This document shows positions 56,601 to 64,000 of a DNA stretch of 64,000 bases, in pieces. Under the pieces are notes generated by a model. The model was not told where the DNA came from and did not search any database. It saw nothing but the letters and a program-made list of their open reading frames with translations. Position 1 is the stretch's first letter. The number at the start of each line of letters is the position of its first letter. Source of the DNA: Limnephilus marmoratus (taxonomy: Eukaryota > Arthropoda > Insecta > Trichoptera > Limnephilidae); NCBI GenBank assembly GCA_917880885.1, contig OU862919.1:49699058-49763057 (forward strand). The letters are read 5' to 3'. Both the position numbers and the translations under genes were made by a program.

Positions 56601-57514
56601 TTGGTTTAAGAATACGGCCGTTGAGATAGTCGTAATTCATAGTATAGGGATAAATATTTTTGAGAGCTGGTAACACTGCCGGCACATGTTTTAGTACATC
56701 TTGTTTTTCTATGATTTTCGTACTTCGTGTGTCAAAATGTTTTCGAAATGACTATTTTCATGTGTGTGTGTATAGAAAATTTTAAAGTCGTGTAATTCAG
56801 TTAATATTGCTTGCCGCCGCCTAATTCTTTCAGATTCGGATTCCCCGGCCCATAGTTAGTATAAAAATAACTAGTTTGATTGTCTAGGAATCAAAATGCT
56901 TCCAAAATGGCTATTTTCCTGTGTGTGCATAAAAATTTTTAAAGTCGTGTAACTCAGTTAATATTGCTTGCCGCCGCCTAATTCTTTCAGATTCGGATTT
57001 TCCGGCCCATAATTAGTATAAAAAAAAAAAATTTTTTTTTTGGACCATCCCCCATAAACCGAATTTTTTCCAAAGTTCCTAACTTAAAACGCGGTGAAGA
57101 CATGGTTTTTGGCAAAAAAACAAATTTTGGCAGAATTTGCATTCCTCCCAAAATTAATAATGATTTCTTGTAGCAATTGTTGAAACGAATAATGTAATTT
57201 CCATAATCTTTGCCTAAAAGGGCGGTGGTTAGGAAAATAATTACCAAAAAGTCAAACATTGAATAAGTATGCATAATTTTGCTTATTCATGGACGGAAAT
57301 AAACGTTTCTCATTACTGAAACGAAGTGTTTTTCTTTTAATAACTTATGCGTAAAGGATGAGACGCGCTTCTGCATAATATGTCGAAAACAGTTTTTTTT
57401 ACGTTAGGCAGAATTACCTTTGGTATCTTTTTCCCCTTCGGTTTGTGCAACTTTATCGTCCTGAGCCCTTTCATCTTCTGTATTGACAGAAAAAGAAAAT
57501 TTGAATCCTGACAT
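50276..57514 (-). CDS. METTL18: METTL18-type protein-histidine N-methyltransferase, whole gene (four coding exons)
   Basis: Minus-strand exons 57514-57418, 52779-52525, 51807-51647 and 50680-50276 join to 918 nt (305 residues plus stop; human METTL18 is 372). METTL18 is a SAM-dependent seven-beta-strand methyltransferase that methylates a histidine of ribosomal protein L3 and so tunes translation. Visible motifs: HSDLLAGVYEGGLKIWEC (family signature), motif I VLDLGCGAGILG, HFQDYN, INAVTIPN, then YDYILSSETIYN and AKAHYFGVGGG near the C-terminus. The N-terminal part is short and acidic, as is usual outside vertebrates. All introns are GT-AG with consistent phases. Intron 1 (4.6 kb) holds nested transposons and intron 3 an exact tandem duplication. 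An AATAAA overlaps the stop codon. Confidence 0.95.
50722..51019. repeat. Exact 149-bp tandem duplication in METTL18 intron 3
   Basis: 50722-50870 and 50871-51019 read the same base for base by eye, including GATGCACGATTCGTCGCCAT and AGAGAGCCCATTTCGTGTTG. The first copy begins 42 bp inside the intron from the exon 4 acceptor. Confidence 0.9.
51030..51430. mobile_element. Fold-back element G, copy 2
   Basis: Arms share TTCAGCAAAACTTT/AAAGTTTTGCTGAA, GAGATACAGCATTTTATATG and GTTGTCAACCAGGTTGAAAA with the copy at 32297-33346; the right end reads TGGTCTGGTGCCA. Confidence 0.6.
51647..51807 (-). CDS. METTL18: METTL18 coding exon 3 (SAM-binding motif)
   Basis: Acceptor ATTCCCAG at 51808; encodes GGLKIWECTNDLSEYL, then KQVLDLGCGAGILGLIALMS and HFQDY; donor GTAAGT at 51646, phase 0. 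The LGCG glycines form the SAM loop. Confidence 0.93.
51971..51997 (-). ncRNA. Hammerhead-ribozyme-like core 3 (one core base changed)
   Basis: Minus strand: GTGAAGA (consensus CTGAAGA), stem II GGCT-TTAACG-AGCT, GAAAC, then CGGTTACGG. The first core C is G, so catalysis would be impaired. It shares the CCGGTT after GAAA with core 1. Confidence 0.4.
52218..52469. mobile_element. TIR MITE in METTL18 intron 2
   Basis: Ends GCCCATCCAGACTCACGGCG and complement, with further inverted GAGAAG/CTTCTC words inside. No target duplication was confirmed. Its inner edge lies about 55 bp from the exon 2 donor. Confidence 0.65.
52525..52779 (-). CDS. METTL18: METTL18 coding exon 2
   Basis: Acceptor ATTTTTAG at 52780; encodes EEIIKENDLQWLDAVEIIPS through HSDLLAGVYEG; donor GTATTC at 52524, phase 1. 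The frame beyond the donor is intronic. Confidence 0.92.
52822..53091 (+). mobile_element. Helitron-like family B, copy 2
   Basis: AGTATAAAATGAAGTC start, ACGGATTTTCATGCGGTTTT core, GAGCCGGGTCTGCTAG end followed by T. Confidence 0.65.
53100..53215 (+). repeat. 5' fragment of the 45298-46087 Helitron-like family
   Basis: Shares AAAGTGTAC, GCTAAAACTCAGAA and GTCCCGGTACGATCAAG with that element but stops before its GAA/TTC array. Confidence 0.5.
53396..55482 (-). mobile_element. hAT transposon with decayed ZMYM-type transposase
   Basis: Ends CAAGGCCGTAGCCAG and CTGGCTACGGCCTTG, flanked by exact ATACAAAT (53388-53395, 55483-55490). It is 2087 bp with minus-strand transposase remnants and G/C runs inside both ends. 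Confidence 0.9.
54194..55400 (-). pseudogene. hAT transposase remnant (ZMYM1/DUF4371-like)
   Basis: At about 55390-55240 the minus strand reads LIAICGEIIQKKLVQRLNSA, KYFSVLVGGTTNVS; at 54568-54194 it reads TGKYLAYAILSELKSLDVDC, QGYNGASSMKGGFKGVQAVI and ALYVHCSSLQLNLALCH. These are in family order: first catalytic region, then the QGYDGA..M and HC-SH-LNLA motifs. The part between them is degraded and the D of GYDGA is N. Not functional. Confidence 0.82.
55746..57071. mobile_element. Long-TIR element D, copy 3
   Basis: Starts GGCTAAAGTTCGGTTTA, ends CCGAATTTTTTCC, with exact AAAGTTCC duplications (55738-55745, 57072-57079). Arms carry doubled GAATTAGGCGGCGG blocks. The core repeats CACAAACCATGTTACACAAA with a 94-bp step (56337, 56431, 56525) and ends in three TTAGG units. 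Confidence 0.88.
57418..57514 (-). CDS. METTL18: METTL18 coding exon 1
   Basis: Starts ATG at 57514-57512, encoding MSGFKFSFSVNTEDERAQDD and on to EKDTK plus one base; donor GTAATT at 57417. MxFxFxF resembles the start of other METTL18 proteins. Phase 1. Confidence 0.85.
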
Positions 57515-58184
57515 TTTACCGAATAATACTTAACAGAATACCAAGTTGCTATAAGAAAAATATGCGATTGATTTCTCCTGATAAAACACTAAACTTGGAA
57601 ATAATTTGATTTTATTAGAAACATAACCTAAGTTTTCTTATTAGAAAATGTCAGACTCACGCGCAATTTGACAGACGGTTTTTTGACACTACAAAGCACA
57701 GACAACGGATAAATGATTCTAGGCAGGGATTGTAATTTCCAATCGTATTTAAAATAATCTATCTTCTGATAAAGCGAGCCCCTCACGCTAATGATTATTA
57801 ACAAGTGAGAAATTGTGCAATATTAGGTAATATGGCAAATTGTGCAAATTAAAAACAAAGTTAACATCGTTAGAATCTTAAAGAATTGTTTTAGAGGGTT
57901 ATTGATCAAGAAATTTCGAAAAAACTTTTGTTTCTGTATAGTGTTGGGAGATTTTTATATCGTCATTCCCAACCCAGCAAACAACAAACACCAATCGAAC
58001 GAACCAAATATTACAAAATCGACAATCATAGAATCATCATAGACAACCGAAACTGTAGGTAGGAAGCCTGTAGGAACCTGTAAATTGGCAGGGGGTGATA
58101 AACACGTTTTTAGTTAACTGGGCTTTGGTAGTTCAAAATTTAAAGCTTTTTAACTATTTCTTGACCCTATAATAATTGTTCATA
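57515..58184. promoter_or_regulatory. Divergent promoter region METTL18 / PSME3
   Basis: The 670 bp between the two start codons contain the 5' UTRs and presumably a bidirectional promoter. No TATA box is obvious at a useful distance. The region looks free of the transposons that crowd the rest of the window, which fits selection against insertions. Confidence 0.6.
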
Positions 58185-58205
58185 ATGGCCGACATCGCGA
58201 AAAAG
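58185..58205 (+). CDS. PSME3: PSME3 coding exon 1
   Basis: ATGGCCGACATCGCG start, encoding MADIAKK, then donor GTATGA at 58206, phase 0. It is short, but the reading frame and splice join to exon 2 fit the PA28 N-terminus. Confidence 0.75.
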
Positions 58206-58901
58206 GTATGATAAGTTGGTTGACTGTATATCGACACAGTTGGTACATCACATTGCTATGTCGTTCTTCGTTTGTCATTCCTGATTGAGTGTTTCTGGTT
58301 CATGAGGAGACAAAAGCATTTTCAGAACCGTGTTAATTATTGGCAGTGATTAAATCAAGTCCAATTTGCGCATTACTTCTCAAGATACGCGTAGTTGTAA
58401 AGGAGAACTATTGACTTTACATACGTCGCTTTATTTTACGTGATTTGAAAGCCGCTGCAACCACGTTTCAAAATGTTGAACCCGGTAATAATAAATAATA
58501 AAAATAACCATTTAATTATCCTCTCAAAAATGCCACAATTCATATATTCAATTGGCTATGTCAGATTTAGATTCCTGTCAGAAACTTGCACAAACTTTTT
58601 CACAAGCTGTCACTTTTCGTAACCTGTGAAAATATTTTCGTTGTATTCACACCGCAAATATCTGTGATTTTAAATGGACTTCCATACTGGTTTTGCTACA
58701 TTGTGATGAAGCTATTTTAACTGGTTCTCTGCCCGTTCAATGATTGACTGTTTTCGTTTTAAGGTTCAGGACTACAAGGATTCTTTGAAAACAAAAGCTG
58801 AAGTACTTATTATTAAAGGATTCCCGGAGAAAATTGTGAAGCTCAATGAGTTACTGGAGACCCCTAACTTCCAAAATAGGAATTTTGCAGATGTGCACTC
58901 G
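58185..58901 (+). CDS. PSME3: Proteasome activator PA28-gamma / REG subunit, 5' part of gene
   Basis: Coding exons 58185-58205 and 58764-58901 join in phase 0 to encode 53 residues. PSME3 forms a heptameric nuclear cap on the 20S proteasome and stimulates ubiquitin-independent degradation; insects have one such gene. The visible part is the first helix of the PA28 alpha N-terminal domain: VQDYKDSLKTKAEVLIIKGF, PEKIVKLNELLE and DVHS, matching the family pattern of charged helix, 'FFPKK' equivalent GFPEK and the D-HS end. Later exons, with the activation loop and C-terminal helices, would lie beyond 58901 and were not found before 64000. Confidence 0.88.
58764..58901 (+). CDS. PSME3: PSME3 coding exon 2
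   Basis: Acceptor TTTTAAG ends at 58763; 46 codons; donor GTAAGT at 58902. The in-frame ATG upstream at 58740 lies in the intron. Confidence 0.88.
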
Positions 58902-59312
58902 GTAAGTTTTTTTTCTAAAATATCACTATCGTGTTCAAGTTAAAATGGTCTCCGTGAATTATGAAGTTAGGAAGGAACTTTGTCAATATTAAATTAATGA
59001 AATGTGTTTTTGTACCCATCTCATTATTGATGTGAGAAAGTTGAGGATATTGTTTTCATGGAATCAAATTGCACAAATGTTATATATTTTCATGGTTCAT
59101 TCATGTTTTATAGTAATCAGTGATGCTGTACCTTTTTCAAATTTATACCTACTTAGTTTTCTAAAAACTTAATTGATTTTTGAGTTGAGTTCTCTAAAAA
59201 GCTTTTGAGTTCTTGAGTTTTATAAAAATCCATTAGGGTGCTCCCTCATGGGCCAGGTAAAGAAACGATATAAACTGAATACCATAAAAATGCGTGATTC
59301 CTATAGAAAGTT

Positions 59313-59896
59313 GGGGTGAAATGCAGATCCGGGCACAGTTTGGAAATTTAATAAAAAGGCACTTTCTAGATGAGAAAAGTGTGGAAAAGCTGAATAAAAC
59401 AAAAATTAAGGCGCGCTCGGCAAAATTGAGGGAGATACAACCGTTCAAGGTATTTAAAAATTCACTTCGCGAACTGATATTGACAGTTCGTTGTTCGTTC
59501 GCCATGTTTTCACTGCGTAGGTATGTTGGATCCCAGACCTAATACAGAATTAATAGTACGCTAGAATCACAAACCATGTTACACAAACCTAGCGTAGCCG
59601 CTAAACCACTTGAAAACTGGGATGTTTTTCTTGCCGTGACGCGAGCAGGCGTTAATAAAGGGGCACTTTTTTGTATCACAAACCATGTTTAGCGTATTAG
59701 GTTATAAAAAAATGGCGGGCGGACTGTCAATATCAGTTTGTAAAGTGAAATTTTAAATACTTTGAACGGTTGTATCTCCCTCAATTTTGCCGAGCGCGCC
59801 TTAATTTTTGTTTTATTCAGTTTTTCCACACTTTTCTCATCTAGAAAGTGCCTTTTTATTAAATTTCCAAACTGTGCCCGAATCTGCATTCCTCCC
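59313..59896. mobile_element. Fold-back element E, copy 3, with a D-type core unit
   Basis: Tips GGGTGAAATGCAGATCC and complement, flanked by GAAAGTT on both sides. Arms share AGGGAGATACAACCGTTCAA and TTTTGCCGAGCGCGCC. The core holds one 94-bp unit of element D (59570-59660) instead of the units found in E copy 1. Mirror-image open frames on both strands come from the arms. Confidence 0.7.
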
Positions 59897-60677
59897 GAAA
59901 GTTGATAGTTGATACAACCAAGTGATAGATTTTCCTTAATCCGTCTGCTTGTTTAGGGATAAATACATCGCAAAACACGTAATCGCGTTATACTTTCATA
60001 AGACCAAAAATGTCCTAGAGCGACCTTACATTTTAAAAGCTGTATATCTCTCTTCCTCTCATGCAAACATATGTATTTTTCTTTTAACCAGAAAGAGAAC
60101 GAAATAATGCTTCTTATTGTCTTTGAAATATGAAAGCTATCTTGTGCATAAATATTTTACAATCTCGATCCAAAGTGACGGTTTCAGAATTTACGCGCGA
60201 AATCGAGGCTTCCGGATTGTGAGGTGCGAATATATTGAACCAAGCAGACGGGTTAAATGAAATCTGGGTATCATTAAGACGAACTGGAGGCAAATCACGT
60301 GACCATATTTTTGGCACCAGGGGGGTTTGAAAATGCTTTGAATAAACTTTGGTATCAATCGTACATTGACCGCCGAAGAGTGCACATTGAAATAACCAGA
60401 TCCTGTGCAGAAAAGTAGAGTTCGCTAAAGGAACGCATAGGTTTATAGCGCAGTTCATTGTGGGACTTTTCTGCGCAGAATCTGATCGTTCATTTTTAAA
60501 CGAGCCGCCTGGCAATGATGCTAAAATTGAATGTAGTGCAGGTTTTTAACTGCTAGTAAAAATTTACAGCTTTACTAAAAAACCTTGTAAAAATTTTATT
60601 CAATTGACAAACGACCGCGGATGTTAAAACGTTACTAATTAAAAAAATTGTTCATGTAAAAACCAGGCAAGTCAATT
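59897..60677. other. PSME3 intron or intergenic, no exon recognised
   Basis: The minus frame 60515-60114 (133 codons) has no recognisable domain or splice context. Nothing matching the next PSME3 exon was seen. Confidence 0.4.
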
Positions 60678-60774
60678 GTAAAATCAGGCAGATCATGATG
60701 CGCCTCAGGCACTTCACGATCTGCCACCGATCACCTCAGGAACTTCGCGATGTGGCTAGGCACATCATGATCTG
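60678..60774. mobile_element. Very short palindromic repeat
   Basis: GTAAAATCAGGCAGATCATG at the left and its complement at the right bound 97 bp with inner inverted GGCACTTCACGATCTG words. No target duplication confirmed. Confidence 0.6.
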
Positions 60775-60996
60775 CCTGATTTTACGATCGGCCAACGACA
60801 TATACATTGCTTCCACGGCCAGAGGGGGTTGTTTATCTGTTGTGTACACCGTTAATAAAAATAATTCTAATTCTAAAGTATTTTGAATGTTCTACTTATT
60901 GTTTATTTATTAATGTCGTAAAAACAAATACCATTATAAAAACTAGATAAAATTACCTTTTAGATTTTTGTATTTGAAATATACTTTAGCGTTTAA

Positions 60997-61369
60997 CCAC
61001 TCATTTGCCGCTTGTGCGCCGGCGTATCGTGAGACTTTACACGCGATTTTGACCCTTATGTATAAAGAAAGTGTATGAAGAACACGGTCTGAATCGCTTG
61101 CTCTATTATCGCTCTTTACCATAGAGAAAACCGCAATGTGCCTGGTCACTCCATATAATTTATATTAATGATTTACCGGAGCGCGGGAACGTGCGCAGTT
61201 CTTGCGCATGCGCGGGAAAAATTCCTTTAACTGCGGTTTTGACCTTTCTATTGTTCTAAATTTCTCAAGGACAGTGTCAGAATCGCGAGATGCGAAATGT
61301 CACGTGGTGTCATAATGCCGCGTTTTGATTGGTGGTGCTTTTTGCTGGCATACCCCGGCATTCAACGAG
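60997..61369. mobile_element. Candidate piggyBac-like MITE (TTAA)
   Basis: TTAA at 60993-60996 and 61370-61373. Ends CCACTCATTTGCCG and CGGCATTCAACGAG match only partly as inverted repeats, so the call is tentative. Confidence 0.4.
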
Positions 61370-61425
61370 TTAAAAATTGCCATATTTGTTTTACGACATC
61401 TTCAAAAATAAGGAATATATAGTAA

Positions 61426-61704
61426 CTAGCAGACCCGGCCACACGTTGCTGTGGCTAACGAAACACAACGCCATTACCTAACCTTATAAATCCACACCAC
61501 CCGCTTGCCTGCTGTCCGCTGCCCACTGCCTGAATTGAATATTTCAATTTCTCGGCTTTTCTCTACTATATAATAAGCAAGTATTATACATATAAACCTT
61601 CCTCTTGAATCACTCTATCTATTGGTGAAAACCGCATGAAAATCCGTTGCATAGTTTAAAAGATCAATGCGCACATACATTTTGAGCGACTTCATTTTAT
61701 ACTA
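61426..61704 (-). mobile_element. Helitron-like family B, copy 3
   Basis: Minus-strand copy: GTATAAAATGAAGTCGCTC start, AGACCCGGCCACACG on the + strand at the end, terminal CTAG at 61426-61429. Confidence 0.65.
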
Positions 61705-61784
61705 TGTAATGATATATAAATATATCTTTTTTTTTTTGAATTACGCAATTCACCCTAAAAGAGTGCTTTGTGATATCTTTACCT

Positions 61785-62025
61785 ACTATAAAATAAAGTC
61801 GCTCCCGCTGTATGTGCGCTTAGATCTTTTAAACTACACAACGGATTTTCATGCGGTTTTCACCAATAGATGGAGTGATTCAAGAGGAAGGTTTATGTGC
61901 ATAATACATGCACATTATAGTAGAGAAATTCAAAGATTTGTGAACTTGATATCTACGCAAATTAACAGATGGCATTGGTTATATAGGTTGGGTAAGCCAT
62001 AGCAACGTGTGGCCGGGTCTGCTAG
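61785..62025 (+). mobile_element. Helitron-like family B, copy 4
   Basis: TATAAAATAAAGTCGCTCCC start and GTGGCCGGGTCTGCTAG end, about 80 bp from copy 3 in the opposite orientation. It lacks an internal segment present in copy 1. Confidence 0.65.
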
Positions 62026-62587
62026 TATATATATAAACCTACATTTAAAATACCTTTGTAAAATTTCGAAATTCAATGAGAAATCCTTATTAATAACAGT
62101 GTACACAACATATAAAGTAGTAAGGACATATGTGTATATTATGCGCTTTTGGCACATTTGAGCATGCATTTTCGAATGCATGCTTCGAGATATTAGAAGA
62201 TCAATCTTGAAAAGCTGTTTTTGAGTGTGTATATCGATCATCCAGTTGATTAGTCAAACATCTCCAAATACTAAGATTTGTGATAATGAATAATATTCTA
62301 ATAATCACCATAAATCAAATATTATTTACACATTTCTGTGTTTTACACATTAAATATGCAAAAAAAATGCCGGAAGGCCTAACGGTCCGGTATTAGTATG
62401 ACATTTTGAAATATCCTACTAGTGACCCAGAAAACTTCAACATTTTGTTTAGTTCGCTACAAGTTTTTCTGCATTATAATTGATTTGGTGATGTTTATGA
62501 ATTGTCCGAGTATTGTACTAGATAGAGGGCACACTTTAACATATAACTGCATACTTAACACAAATATTGATTTTTCGGAGATGTTTT

Positions 62588-63110
62588 TTTTTTTTTTTAC
62601 ATTAACTCCACACAGGGGGCCCTGAGGAAAATAATTTCCCTCAGGACCTATGTCATCTGGGATGCTGTGTGGAGGGTCTTTTTGAGGAGAGGAAGGAATG
62701 AACATTGGTCTTGAAGAGACTCATGTTGTAAGAAGGAGGAAACACAGAGGTCGGCAAATCATTCCACAGCCGAGCTGTTGAACACAAGAACGAGTCGAAG
62801 AAACGACCCGTTCTCATGTGACAAATGTCAACTGTGTACAAATGTTGGGCACGCGTTTGGCGTGTTTCCCAACTATGCACCGGTGCCGAAGGGATCAATG
62901 GTGCTAGTTCCTCGGAGCATCTTCCATTGTAATACCGGTAGAACAAGGATAGCATTCCCACCCACCCATTCCCGCCTGTGCTCTAAAGATTGCAATCCGT
63001 CTGTTAAGATGGGAGAATCTATCAAACGGACCGCCCGTTTCTGCACAGAGTCAAGGGTATTTTTCAGGTATTTTGGAGCTCCAGACCAGAGGTGGCTGCC
63101 AAATAATAGA
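62588..63110 (-). mobile_element. LINE 3' end with reverse-transcriptase ORF C-terminus
   Basis: Minus strand: YLKNTLDSVQKRAVRLIDSP, then LFYRYYNGRCSEELAPLIPS, RTGRFFDSFLCSTARLWNDL and SYNMSLFKTNVHSFLSSK, the usual end of Jockey/CR1-like ORF2 proteins. It is followed by a short 3' UTR with an AGGGAAATTATTTTCCTCAG hairpin and poly(A) at 62588-62602. 5'-truncated at about 63110. Confidence 0.82.
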
Positions 63111-63379
63111 TGTTTGACTAATCAACTGGATGATCGTTATGCTCAGGGCCAGTTCTATGCAAGTGCGATTGGAGCAGTCCACCCTGGCTGCCAATTTGCC
63201 AAGGCGGCGCTAAGGAACCAGGGCGCTACTATCAGCATTACGCACCAGTAAAAACCACAAGGGTTCCAGTCACCATTCGCCCTGTATATGCTCTATGTTT
63301 ACTGTCTCTCTTACAATTTGGGAGGCAGGTATGGGTACCGCCTCTAAATATAATAAATCGGATAACCAACACCTCTGCC

Positions 63380-63750
63380 TTAGGTCACCCTTGGTGGTTT
63401 GCTACGTATGGTGACTTAGCAGGGGTGTCTGGGTTCATGGGGTGAGGCTTGTTCGGGTCTTGGTGGTGGATCTGCCCACCAGCTGTGTGGCAGGTCGGAC
63501 CGGGAGAGACTGTTTGAGGGAGACCTTTTGACCTCTCCAGAAGGACTCTCTCGGAACATCACCTTGCACTATTGATTCACATTTTGCTCACTCCTGGAGT
63601 CACTGATCCCCAGATTTCTACCCTCCCCTCATATCTTTGTTCTTCCCAGAACTTCATCTCCTTCCTGTCTTCAAAAGACCCTCTACACACCATCCTCAAA
63701 GATGACATAGGCCCTGATGGGAATTATTTTCCTCATTTTCTCATTATCTC
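63380..63750 (+). mobile_element. Retroposon with LINE-type tail, fourth copy
   Basis: Plus strand: GTTCATGGGGTGAGGCTTGT, then a CGGACCGGGAGAGA-type block matching the 6 and 22 kb copies, ending near GGGAATTATTTTCCTCA without a clear poly(A). Confidence 0.6.
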
Positions 63751-63807
63751 AAAGCTCCTTGTGTTTACGAGCTCTTACAATATCAAAATATCGTGATAAT
63801 GATTTTT

Positions 63808-64000
63808 GAAGTGAAAAGTTCTTTAGCGCCGTTGTGATTTGAAACTCGATGAAACGAAAAATAGCGACACTAAAAAGAGACAAACACTTACATCTATAGG
63901 ATTTAGCCTGCGAGAGAATGAGACAGACTAATCGGTCTCCTCTTTGTGCGGTGCTTCGCACACGTAGACTCTTGTCTACTTTAGTTTACTGAAGGTTTCA
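63808..64000 (+). repeat. Repeat X, copy 3 (cut by window end)
   Basis: GAAGTGAAAAGTTC start and the ACATCTATAGGATTTAGCCT body as in copies 1 and 2. The sequence runs off the window just before the expected right tip. Confidence 0.65.

Larger units (their letters stand above)
53216..57150. mobile_element. Element E copy 2, left-truncated and split by two insertions
   Basis: Core units (ACAAACCCTGCTTTGCCAGA) at 53216-53395 continue after the hAT element into the right arm at 55483-55745 (CACGAAGTCGGCTACAATCG) and after element D into the tip at 57080-57150 (TTTGCATTCCTCCC). The whole nest is in METTL18 intron 1. Confidence 0.7.

Noticed and set aside
60114..60515. 133-codon minus-strand frame
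   Set aside because: No family resemblance or splice signals; could not be supported as an exon.

Overview
The window is a stretch of a transposon-rich, AT-rich animal genome, most likely an insect. The order cannot be fixed from the sequence. The evidence is spliced single-copy animal genes with GT-AG introns, mariner, pogo, hAT, piggyBac-like and Helitron-like elements, non-LTR retrotransposon ends, and TTAGG/CCTAA repeats of the insect telomere type. Most long open frames in the window are not genes.

Host genes lie mainly in the right half. PNPO (pyridox(am)ine 5'-phosphate oxidase, five coding exons, + strand, 37352-48815) is complete. It converges tail-to-tail with METTL18 (protein-histidine methyltransferase, four coding exons, - strand, 57514-50276), also complete. 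METTL18 starts about 670 bp from PSME3 (proteasome activator PA28-gamma, + strand), transcribed away from it, so the two probably share a promoter region. Only the first two PSME3 coding exons are in the window. On the left, one - strand exon at 22372-22223 encodes part of the PRELI domain of a SEC14L1/retm-type lipid-transfer protein; its other exons were not found.

Region by region: 1-22 kb holds LINE ends, Helitron-like copies, hAT/piggyBac/Harbinger-like short elements, an internally deleted mariner and tRNA-like repeats. 22-36 kb holds the SEC14L1-type exon and nested TIR elements, including a degraded protein-coding transposon inside another TIR element. 36-49 kb is PNPO, whose introns are packed with elements. 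49-57.5 kb is METTL18, whose first intron holds a three-layer nest of transposons. 57.5-64 kb is the METTL18/PSME3 divergent region, the start of PSME3 and further repeats.

The most notable signals are: (1) a 10-bp-periodic GAA/TTC pentamer array resembling a very large heat-shock element, carried by a Helitron-like repeat in PNPO intron 2; (2) a 1.1-kb hAT insertion whose target duplication ends 15 bp before the PNPO start codon; (3) three hammerhead-ribozyme-like cores with different stem II sequences; (4) families of long-TIR elements with clean 8-bp target duplications and internal minisatellites, one hosting an unrecognised transposon; (5) a tRNA-like SINE pair in inverted orientation; (6) an exact 149-bp tandem duplication in METTL18 intron 3. 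Boundaries of degenerate repeats are approximate, by eye.
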